Assembly (NCBI RefSeq): GCF_017893965.1
Contig: NZ_CP054142.1
Location: 992,001-1,056,000, forward strand
Source of the DNA: Treponema parvum
GTDB taxonomy: Bacteria > Spirochaetota > Spirochaetia > Treponematales > Treponemataceae
Direction of reading: 5' to 3'
DNA length: 64,000 nucleotides
The first letter of the stretch is position 1; each line of letters begins with the position of its first letter. The notes under the pieces are model-generated. The model had not been told where the DNA came from, did not search any database, and saw nothing but the letters and a program-made list of their open reading frames with translations. A program made the translations under genes and the position numbers. Positions 57,106 through 64,000 of this stretch are shown here, piece by piece.

Positions 57106-59811
57106 ATGCGGAAACTTTTAAAAAACTCGTATCTGATAATAGTTTTATCCGTCGCCGTCACGGTTTTTTTTGCTTTGCGATTGCGGGGAATTGAAATTCA
57201 AAATACCATACGTATGTTTATGCCGCAAAAAGGCGAATCTTATACACGTATGCTCAATACCGAAGAACAGTTCGGAAGTATGCTGCTGATCGGAATTTCG
57301 ATCGAAGCGGAAAACGATACTTCCGTAATTACTCCCCGAAACATTCAAATCATACGCAATATTACGGAAAAATGTTCGCTGGTCGACTATGTTACGGACA
57401 TAGATTCATTGACTAATGTCGATTTTATATACGGCGAGGACGGAGCTCTTGTAACCGAAAAGCTTGTCGGAAAAGACGATCCTGTAACTGATGCGCAGAT
57501 TGCGCAGATAAAGCAGAGCATAGCGGATTGGCAGGATATGTATCAAAATGTAATTTTGTCCAATGACGGAAAGATTACTCAGATCATCATAAAAGTAGAT
57601 CCGGATACGAATTCTTCACAGCAAATTGCGATGCTGTCGCAGATAAAGACTATCGTAAGCGAGCAGGTAAAGGGAACCGATCTTACGGTGCGATACTACG
57701 GAGAACCTGTGCAAAGCGACGAAATACGCAAATTGATGATGGTAGACCTTACGCGTCTTATCCCGCTTGTCATACTTGTAGTAATATTAACCCTGTATTT
57801 TTCTTTCCGATCGTTTATCGGCACTATGCTGCCGCTCCTTACGGTCTTAATGAGTACCGTTTGGGCATGCGGACTTATGGCAATATTCGGCGTGACTTTT
57901 ACGCTCATAGCAAGCGTCATTCCCATTGCGCTCATTGCGTGCGGTTCCGCCTACGGCATTCACGTCATAAGCCACTATTACGAAGAAATTTCTGTCGTAA
58001 GCGGCGAAATTACAAAAGAAAAACATTTAAACGCTATAATATCAGGATTGAAAAATGTTAGTCTGCCCATTTTTCTTGCAGGTGTAACGACAATAGCGGG
58101 TTTTATATCTTTGATTACGAGCCCTCTTATTCCTCTGCAATCCTTTGCCGTGTTCACAGCTCTCGGCGTGGGATTTGCCTTATTGCTTTCGGTAACGCTG
58201 ATTCCGGCGATGCTTTACATTACTCCGCTAAAACAAGTAAGCAAGCGTTCTACACACTTGAAAAAGGTTGCGGAAAAGTCCGTAAAATATAAGAACCGCC
58301 TGAGTCATATGTCGGGCGACAGCACTATGTTCAGTTTTTATAAGTTTTTTGCAGGAACCAGGCCGCGCGTAACGCTGCTGATTTTGTTAATACTCATCGC
58401 TTCCGGAGTGGGAATCCACAAGATGATAATAGATACGGCGATGATAAACTATTTTCCTAAAGAAGTGCAATTCAGAAAAGACATAGATTTTGTCGACAAA
58501 AATCTTACAGGATCGAACACTCTGTTTTTTGTTGTTAGCGGTCGGGAAAAAGGCGACATGACTAAACCTGAAATCCTTAAAGCCGTAGATAATATGCAAA
58601 ATCATCTTTTAAAGACCATGCCCGAAATCGGGAAGATCGTTTCTTTTACGACCTTTATAAAAAGAATGAATCAGGTAATGCACGTTCCGTTCGTTCAGGA
58701 ATTTCCTGTAGAAGACGGCGCCGCAAAAACCTCGAAAGCGGAAAATTTGTCTTATGACGACGCTGATTTCGGCTTTGACTTCGGTGACGGCAATGTTACA
58801 GGTGCGGATTCTGCCGCCAATGCGAATTCTTCCGCCGGCGCAGCTTCAAATTTTGTCGATCCGAATCCGGAATACGCTAAACGATTGGACGCTCAACTGA
58901 CCGCAAGGGAGTTTTTTGACATCATTCAAAAAGCGTGTGCCGAAGCGGGCGGAGACAAAGCAAGCGTAGCGGACTTGGTAAGAAAAATAGAGCAGGCTCT
59001 TAATTATAACGGAACGGACTATTATGAAATTCCGTATGATGAAAAGCGTTACCCCGTAGAGCGACGGGAACAGCTTGCGGATCTTGTTTCGCAGTATCTT
59101 TTATTGTACAGCGGCTCGCTTGACAATTTTGCGGACGATCAGCTCTCCCCGAAAGTCATCCGCATACAGGTTCAGATACGGGAACAGAGCACTATTGAAA
59201 CAAAAAAGATAATCGAAGGCGCTAAATCTTATGCGGCGAAGTATTTCCCCGAGGGATATTCCATCGAGGCGACTGGCAACGCCGAAATGCAATACAATAT
59301 GGCAAAAATGGTAATCAACAGCCAGATGACAAGCATTATATTTTCGATCATTTTAGTGTTTATAATACTGAGCATTTCATTTAAGTCGCCTATAGCGGGA
59401 TTTATAGGCGCCGTACCGCTTGTTTTTACCATTTTGCTGAATTTTATGGTTATGGGCTTTGCGAATATTCACCTTGATCTTTTGACAAGCATTATCGCTT
59501 CTGTAGCGATCGGAATAGGCATAGATTACACTATCCATTTTATGGAAACTTATCGAGCCGAACGCGCAAAGACCGACAATCTTGAAGAAGTTACAAGAAA
59601 TACGTTTCGCATTTCAGGGCAGGGAATAATGACGAACGCGCTCGCTGTAGGCTTGGGATTTGCCGTTCTTGTTCTTTCGAATTTTATAATCCTTCGCTAT
59701 GTGGGAATATTGGTTACGATCGTTATGTTTTCAAGTTCGACTTTGGCGCTTACGATAATTCCGGGATTCCTTAATCTGATTGATCCTAAATTCATGCATT
59801 CGAAAAGCTAA
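57106..59811 (+). CDS. MMPL/RND-family transporter
   Basis: 901 residues with the RND duplication: helix 1 (SYLIIVLSVAVTVFFALRL), a first periplasmic loop (~30-215), helices 2-6 (~220-380), helix 7 near 425, a second loop (~445-735) with a Ser/Ala/Asn-rich insert near residue 560, and the last helices with ASVAIGIGIDYTIHFMETYR, which holds the conserved Asp for proton coupling. Such pumps beside a LolA-like protein and beta-barrel move lipids or hydrophobic compounds across the envelope. AAGGA precedes the ATG. It is convergent with that pair, not in one operon. Confidence 0.9.
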   Translation: MRKLLKNSYLIIVLSVAVTVFFALRLRGIEIQNTIRMFMPQKGESYTRMLNTEEQFGSMLLIGISIEAENDTSVITPRNIQIIRNITEKCSLVDYVTDIDSLTNVDFIYGEDGALVTEKLVGKDDPVTDAQIAQIKQSIADWQDMYQNVILSNDGKITQIIIKVDPDTNSSQQIAMLSQIKTIVSEQVKGTDLTVRYYGEPVQSDEIRKLMMVDLTRLIPLVILVVILTLYFSFRSFIGTMLPLLTVLMSTVWACGLMAIFGVTFTLIASVIPIALIACGSAYGIHVISHYYEEISVVSGEITKEKHLNAIISGLKNVSLPIFLAGVTTIAGFISLITSPLIPLQSFAVFTALGVGFALLLSVTLIPAMLYITPLKQVSKRSTHLKKVAEKSVKYKNRLSHMSGDSTMFSFYKFFAGTRPRVTLLILLILIASGVGIHKMIIDTAMINYFPKEVQFRKDIDFVDKNLTGSNTLFFVVSGREKGDMTKPEILKAVDNMQNHLLKTMPEIGKIVSFTTFIKRMNQVMHVPFVQEFPVEDGAAKTSKAENLSYDDADFGFDFGDGNVTGADSAANANSSAGAASNFVDPNPEYAKRLDAQLTAREFFDIIQKACAEAGGDKASVADLVRKIEQALNYNGTDYYEIPYDEKRYPVERREQLADLVSQYLLLYSGSLDNFADDQLSPKVIRIQVQIREQSTIETKKIIEGAKSYAAKYFPEGYSIEATGNAEMQYNMAKMVINSQMTSIIFSIILVFIILSISFKSPIAGFIGAVPLVFTILLNFMVMGFANIHLDLLTSIIASVAIGIGIDYTIHFMETYRAERAKTDNLEEVTRNTFRISGQGIMTNALAVGLGFAVLVLSNFIILRYVGILVTIVMFSSSTLALTIIPGFLNLIDPKFMHSKS

Positions 59812-59873
59812 AGACGAATAGGTAAACGGCCGATCGAACGCACATGTACCTGCGATCGAACCGCGCGATAACA

Positions 59874-59894
59874 GTGCAGGCCTAAGGCCTGCAC
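59874..59894. terminator. Hairpin between convergent genes
   Basis: GTGCAGGCC-taa-GGCCTGCAC, a perfect 9-bp stem between the MMPL stop and the beta-barrel stop. It lacks a strong T-tract on either side, so it may be a bidirectional terminator of low efficiency. Confidence 0.5.
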
Positions 59895-59909
59895 CGATTT
59901 GAAACTGAA

Positions 59910-61427
59910 CTAGAACGTGTATTTTATGCCCGCCTGCACGAAACTGTTGTCTTTCCATGCGTAGAATTCGCTGTCTTTATCCCTGCAGTATATATACATG
60001 CCAGAAGCGATCAGATCTATGCCTGTTCTTACGGTATAAGATATCTGCGGACGGACGCTCAGATCGCCGCGTTCGATTCCCCATACGACGAGAATTTCCG
60101 TTTTTAGGTTTTCGTGCAAAAAATTATCGCTTATGTTGACGGAAAGTTTATTATTCGAATAGCAGTCCTCGCTGTCTCTGTCAACGTCGTAATTACCGTT
60201 GTTTTTTATGCTCTCTCCGTGCAGGATAAAAGCGCCCGTTTCCTGAACGTTTACGTTCAAATTATGTATCGGAAGATCCATGTCAAAGCCCGCTACCCAT
60301 GCGACGCTGTTGTTATGCACCGCGCTGTTATCGCCGGCAATGTCGTCGGTAAGATTGTATGCAAATTCAAAGCGAGTATTGAGTTTTCCGAATACTTTTG
60401 CGCCCTCTATGCCGAAAACCTGAAGCCTGTCGTAGTCGATCCCTGTTTCGAGATTCGAAGCTCCGCCGTTTGTTATATAGTCTCTAACATATGAGGAGAG
60501 TTTTAAAGGATCCACGCTGGGGCGCTTGTATCGTCCGTAATAATACGAAAGTCCCCAATCGAAAGATCCCAAAAGCCCCGTAACTCTTAGTCCGTATTGA
60601 CTGTATTTAAGGTTGTAAAGATCTGGCATAAGAAGATCTGACGAAAGTTTATTTGCGGCGGACATCTGTTTTACAGAGGGCGAACCAATGGAGCTTAATG
60701 TATTTACGGCCGTAGAGGATACCGTCGCCGAAAGTTCTTTTTTTGCAGCCGGAACCCAAAGACCGTCGTCGGAAAAACGGTCGGCCGCCGTTACGGGAGA
60801 ATATACGGCTTCAGCTCTGAACATGCCTGAAGGCGCGTTGTAGATTGCGCGGAACATAGGAACCGCCAGCCGTCTGTCGATATAATCAGGATAAATAAAG
60901 TCCGTATAATCGGAAGCGAGAAAATTATCCAATACGTGAAGTTTATCTCCCTTTCCCCATACGAGCTTTTCTTTTCCGCCTTCGAGAATAAAATTTCCAA
61001 GGTAGACGCGGGCGACCGCTTCTTCAATCACGTCTTCATTGTAGGTTCTTATTGAATCTTTGCTGAAATTCAGCTTTATCTCTGCGTCCGCCGCCTCTCC
61101 GCGATGATCTATATTGATCGTTAAGTCGGGGACGGCTTTTAAAGGGAATCTTTCAGATCCTTTATTGTCCTTGTTTTCAGGATCGTCCAAATATGCGCGG
61201 GCGTCGAACTTTAATTTTCCCCCCAGCGTTACGGCAGACAGAGATTGCGTAACATAATCCTGCGAATTTGATGAAAAGTCAAAGCCGCCCGTATCCTGCG
61301 TTTCCGCGTTGGTACCGGAAGATATGTCGGATGGAGTTCCGCTGAAATCAAAGCCGTCGTCTGCGAATGCCATTTCGAATCCCGATACAATAAATAAGAA
61401 AAGAAACACTCTTTGTACAATCTTCAT
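59910..61427 (-). CDS. Outer-membrane beta-barrel protein, DUF1302-like
   Basis: 505 residues from ATG 61427 (AGGGGATG). The signal peptide MKIVQRVFLFLFIVSGFEMAFA is followed by two copies of a GFDFS motif in a linker. The rest is amphipathic strands with aromatic turns, including EGGKEKLVWGKGDKLHVLDNF and YIDRRLAVPMFRAIYNAP, which fit DUF1302-type porins, and it ends with an aromatic residue (AGIKYTF), as barrels do. It is downstream of the LolA-like gene (165-bp gap) on the same strand and probably co-transcribed. It likely accepts the hydrophobic cargo at the outer membrane. Confidence 0.8.
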   Translation of the reverse strand: MKIVQRVFLFLFIVSGFEMAFADDGFDFSGTPSDISSGTNAETQDTGGFDFSSNSQDYVTQSLSAVTLGGKLKFDARAYLDDPENKDNKGSERFPLKAVPDLTINIDHRGEAADAEIKLNFSKDSIRTYNEDVIEEAVARVYLGNFILEGGKEKLVWGKGDKLHVLDNFLASDYTDFIYPDYIDRRLAVPMFRAIYNAPSGMFRAEAVYSPVTAADRFSDDGLWVPAAKKELSATVSSTAVNTLSSIGSPSVKQMSAANKLSSDLLMPDLYNLKYSQYGLRVTGLLGSFDWGLSYYYGRYKRPSVDPLKLSSYVRDYITNGGASNLETGIDYDRLQVFGIEGAKVFGKLNTRFEFAYNLTDDIAGDNSAVHNNSVAWVAGFDMDLPIHNLNVNVQETGAFILHGESIKNNGNYDVDRDSEDCYSNNKLSVNISDNFLHENLKTEILVVWGIERGDLSVRPQISYTVRTGIDLIASGMYIYCRDKDSEFYAWKDNSFVQAGIKYTF

Positions 61428-61592
61428 GTTATCATCCCCTTTAAACGATACCGCAGCGGCCTGATTAAGCGCCGCCGACATCAGTCTGAACCGCCGCCAC
61501 GGATTACCGTCTTTTTACCGTAAGAGCCTCTGGCAACGCCGTAAATCGCCGCCACAGATTATCGCCTTTTGCCGCAAGCACGTCGGTAAAAA

Positions 61593-62375
61593 TTACAGAC
61601 GCCCCGTATTTAAGAAATTCGGTGAAAAATACCCTTCGGCAAGAGGTTTGTCGACTTCTATGTTCAAAATTTTAAGCGTTGTGGAATGTCCCGTTTGAAC
61701 GTTATCCATTTGCATTTCCATGGGAATATTATAAGTTTTGTTTCCGGTTCGCTCTTCGATAGATTTGATCGTGTTTATTTTTTGAAGTTTTTCCTTTTTG
61801 TCATACATTTCAATATAGACCGGAATCATAGTTTTTTTATCGACCCATGAAATTCTGTATAAATACTGGTTGTTTTTATCCAGCGGAACGGATTTTACCA
61901 CGTAACAGTCAAAACCGTTTTTTGTTTCGCTTTCTTTTAAAAGTTCGTGCGTATCTTCTTCGACTTCTCGTGTGCTCATATCGTCATAGGTAAAGTCCGT
62001 TCCTACGAACGACTTGTCTCCTTCGGAAGAAGCGACGCGACGCGTAGAGCGCAGGGCGGGAAGATATATCCACTTATCGTCGTCCGCATTTTTATTTTCT
62101 TTTTGCAAAAAGCGGGTGTCTTTTACGGCTGCGGGAGAAAAAAAGATCATGACCATGTCCGTTAAGTTCTCCCGGCAACGGCCGTATTCCCCTACGTTTC
62201 TGGTTTCCTTAGTACCGTTCTTGTCGGTCAATGTCATTTGAAGAGCGGCTTTTGTAAAATTCGGTTTTTTGCGATCATATACCTGCCTCATGATGTCCGT
62301 AGCGTCGGCAGCGGCCACATACGAACACAGCGCCAGTGCCGTTACCATTGCCGTAAATATTTTTTTTAATTTCAT
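61593..62375 (-). CDS. LolA-like outer-membrane lipoprotein-sorting family protein
   Basis: 260 residues from ATG 62375 (AGAGG before it); the frame start at 62438 lacks a ribosome site. The signal peptide ends SYVAA|ADAT. The mature sequence matches the periplasmic family found beside MMPL pumps: DIMRQVYDRKKPNFTKAALQ, FLQKENKNADDDKWIYLPALRSTRRVASSEGDKSFVGTDFTYDDM, SWVDKKTMIPVYIEMYDK. It would ferry a lipid-like cargo from the pump to the barrel. It is not the housekeeping LolA expected to partner LolCDE at 7.8-11.4 kb. Confidence 0.85.
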   Translation of the reverse strand: MKLKKIFTAMVTALALCSYVAAADATDIMRQVYDRKKPNFTKAALQMTLTDKNGTKETRNVGEYGRCRENLTDMVMIFFSPAAVKDTRFLQKENKNADDDKWIYLPALRSTRRVASSEGDKSFVGTDFTYDDMSTREVEEDTHELLKESETKNGFDCYVVKSVPLDKNNQYLYRISWVDKKTMIPVYIEMYDKKEKLQKINTIKSIEERTGNKTYNIPMEMQMDNVQTGHSTTLKILNIEVDKPLAEGYFSPNFLNTGRL

Positions 62376-62502
62376 GACAAACCTCTGAATATAAGTAGTA
62401 TTAAGCGTGTACGATTTTTCAGGCTCGGCGTCATGCAAAATTTACCGGCATGCAGCCGAAATAATTTTAGACGACGCTCCGATAAAATTGTAACTTCGCT
62501 TT

Positions 62503-62562
62503 TTCAATCGGTTTAAGTAATTAAACCGATTGAAGTATATTAAACTTTTATCGGTGTGTCAA
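62503..62562 (-). promoter_or_regulatory. Promoter with 14-bp perfect inverted repeat (lolA-like operon)
   Basis: Minus strand TTGACA (complement of 62557-62562) -17- TATACT (complement of 62534-62539), immediately followed by TTCAATCGGTTTAA-N4-TTAAACCGATTGAA (62503-62534). The dyad covers the transcription start. No TetR-type gene is in the window, so its regulator is outside. Confidence 0.75.
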
Positions 62563-62734
62563 CAAAAGAGAAAGGAGGGCGGAAATGATTTTTTGTCTAA
62601 ATTAAGGATAATAAGTCATTAATAAGAGCATGGAACGTAATACCGTTCAACAACAACTTTGATTTGTCTCACATTTGTTTATGCGTATTATGCTATGTTG
62701 AGAGCGAATTTATGTAGGGGCAAATAATCAAATT

Positions 62735-63499
62735 TTATCTAACTAAATATCCTCCATCCACAGGGATTATTGCTCCATTTAGATAATCTGAAGCATTAGA
62801 TGCTAAAAATATTACTGGTCCTTTCATATCTTCAGGAGTTCCCCATCTCTTAGAAGGAATACGATTTGTAATTTCTAAAAATCTTGGATTATTAGGATCT
62901 GTCAAAGCTACATTCATTTCTGTATCCATATATCCGGGTGCCAAAGCATTAACATTGATTCCCTTTTCTGCCCATTCATTACAGAAAGCCTTAGTAAGCT
63001 GTGCTATTCCCCCTTTGGAAGCTGCATATGCTGGTACTGTATATCCACCGAAAAAAGACAACATTGAAGCTATATTGATAATTTTTCCTTTAGAATTTTG
63101 CTTTATAAATTGCTTTGCAGCTAATTGACATAGGACAAATACAGCTGTTAAATTTACATCAATAACGAAATTCCAATCATTTAAAGGAAATTCCTCACTT
63201 TTATGACGCCTTTGTACTCCCGCACTATTCACAATAATATCTAAATGTCCTCCTAATTTTTCTACGGCATCCCTAAATGCTTCTTCTCTTTCTCCTTCTT
63301 TAGCTATATTTGCTATAATTCCATGACATTTAAATCCTTTATCGTTAAATTCTTTTGCTACATCTATTACCTTCGGATTAATATCTAATATACAAACTTC
63401 TGCTCCTGCTTCCATAAGCCCTTCCGCCATTCCTTTACTTAGCCCTTGAGCAGCCCCTGTTACTATTGCCTTTTTCCCTGTTAAATCCCATAAGTTCAT
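62735..63499 (-). CDS. kduD: SDR-family 2-deoxy-D-gluconate 3-dehydrogenase (KduD type)
   Basis: 254 residues. Rossmann motif VTGAAQGLSKGMAEG (~residues 13-27), VNSAGVQRRHKSEEFPLNDW and the catalytic Ser-Tyr-Lys (NIASMLSFFGGYTVPAYAASKGG) are present. The full length and EFPLNDWNFVIDVNL match KduD, which oxidises 2-deoxy-gluconate or converts 5-keto-4-deoxyuronate products in pectin/uronate breakdown. The sequence is far more AT-rich than the rest of the window. TRAP permease lies upstream on the same strand, so it is the distal part of an imported sugar-acid operon. Confidence 0.88.
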   Translation of the reverse strand: MNLWDLTGKKAIVTGAAQGLSKGMAEGLMEAGAEVCILDINPKVIDVAKEFNDKGFKCHGIIANIAKEGEREEAFRDAVEKLGGHLDIIVNSAGVQRRHKSEEFPLNDWNFVIDVNLTAVFVLCQLAAKQFIKQNSKGKIINIASMLSFFGGYTVPAYAASKGGIAQLTKAFCNEWAEKGINVNALAPGYMDTEMNVALTDPNNPRFLEITNRIPSKRWGTPEDMKGPVIFLASNASDYLNGAIIPVDGGYLVR

Positions 63500-63588
63500 T
63501 TTTATCTCCTTGATTTCCTTTTCAGTAAAATTTTGATACTATTTTTTTGAATACAATGGATCTAAAATTGCTAGATCATAACTTCTTT

Positions 63589-63999
63589 TTAATTTAATAA
63601 AAATGTACTAAGTTTAGGTAGAAAGACCACAAGAAAAAACACTACAACATATCCTATAAAAAATGGAAGCTGTCCTTTTGCTATATCTCCCATTTTTAAC
63701 TTTGTAACACTTGCCGCTGAAAATATATTCACAGCTACAGGAGGTGTCATTGTTCCTATTACATTTGAAATAGAAACTATCATACCAAAATGAATAACAT
63801 CTATTCCCACTGCCTTAGCAATAGGCCATAATACCGGAACCATTAATACGCAAGTTGCTATCCCCTCTAAAAATACTCCAAATATAAGAAAAATAATTGC
63901 TACCACAAAGCAAAACATTGTTGCTGATAAGTTCAATCCTACAACAAAGTTTACAAGTTGTGCTGATATCCCTCCAAAAGCAAATAACCAAGCAAAAGA
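63589..63999 (-). CDS. TRAP transporter large permease (DctM), C-terminal part
   Basis: The frame is open to the right edge, so the 5' part lies outside. The visible ~136 residues include FLEGIATCVLMVPVLWPIAKAVGIDVIHFGMIVSISNVIGTMTPPVAVNIFSAA, the C-terminal DctM block with the conserved IGTMTPPVAVN loop. It imports small organic acids, using a sodium gradient and a periplasmic binding protein. Beside kduD, a uronate or ketodeoxy-uronate is a plausible substrate. AT-rich like its neighbour. Confidence 0.88.
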   Translation of the reverse strand, partial: SFAWLFAFGGISAQLVNFVVGLNLSATMFCFVVAIIFLIFGVFLEGIATCVLMVPVLWPIAKAVGIDVIHFGMIVSISNVIGTMTPPVAVNIFSAASVTKLKMGDIAKGQLPFFIGYVVVFFLVVFLPKLSTFLLN

Positions 64000-64000
64000 T

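Noticed and set aside
61480-61592. Two similar stretches with CGCCGCCAC and ATTA between the LolA-like and barrel genes
   Set aside because: Imperfect and short; I could not tell a real repeat from low-complexity spacer.

Overview
The window looks like a chromosomal segment of a host-associated treponeme (Spirochaetes). Supporting features are a PUR-alpha/BpuR-like DUF3276 protein, many exported proteins and lipoproteins with loose lipoboxes, a lipoprotein with a poly-G tract, an mcsA-mcsB-clpC operon without ctsR, and a self-frameshifting prfB. Most of the window is of intermediate GC content; the last ~1.4 kb is clearly AT-richer. I saw no rRNA or tRNA genes and no CRISPR array. Species level is inference.

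Layout. 1-6.9 kb: the 3' part of a TPR protein, an Fn3/TPR exported protein, an orphan Cas2-like protein, prfB, a large exported protein and ftsY. 6.9-11.4 kb: an exported protein and a LolC-LolD-LolE lipoprotein exporter. 11.4-20.4 kb: mcsA-mcsB-clpC, avtA, a phosphoribosyltransferase, a chitobiase-C/beta-helix exported protein and rnhB. 20.7-28.9 kb: housekeeping and metabolic genes (DUF3276, uxaC, Bax-inhibitor-1, M24 peptidase, Mbeg1-like hydrolase, cstA, PfkB kinase). 29-35.2 kb: an AAA/DUF4143 ATPase and a sugar ABC importer operon with a PHP hydrolase and a GntR regulator. 35.4-47.2 kb: a PLP enzyme followed by an iron/haem island (DUF454, two exporter-fold ABC half-transporters, YgbA-like protein, a minimal Fur-like DNA-binding protein, ExbB, ExbD, TonB, a TonB-dependent receptor and two surface lipoproteins). 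47.4-48.8 kb: a decayed prophage remnant. 49-56.4 kb: nitroreductase, an LPP20/LpoB envelope trio, PAP2 phosphatase and an enlarged Lon. 56.6-62.4 kb: ArsR, an MMPL/RND pump, and a convergent beta-barrel plus LolA-like pair. 62.7-64 kb: AT-rich kduD and TRAP permease, probably acquired recently.

Three themes cross these regions. First, a modular family of dispersed hairpin repeats (about 9.9, 26.2, 30.2, 41.0, 45.2, 46.5, 49.0 and 52.4 kb) keeps its stems while the stem sequence changes. Several copies end directly at the Shine-Dalgarno sequence and start codon of a gene. Second, at least six genes have a sigma-70-type promoter whose -10 box lies 6-7 nt before the start codon and no Shine-Dalgarno sequence, which predicts leaderless mRNAs. 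Third, several operons carry clear inverted repeats at their promoters (sugar ABC operon, iron island, arsR-MMPL, lolA-like operon), so their local regulators can be guessed.

McsB in the mcsA-mcsB-clpC operon lacks the residues that make its relatives arginine kinases. It is therefore probably a pseudokinase beside an intact ClpC.
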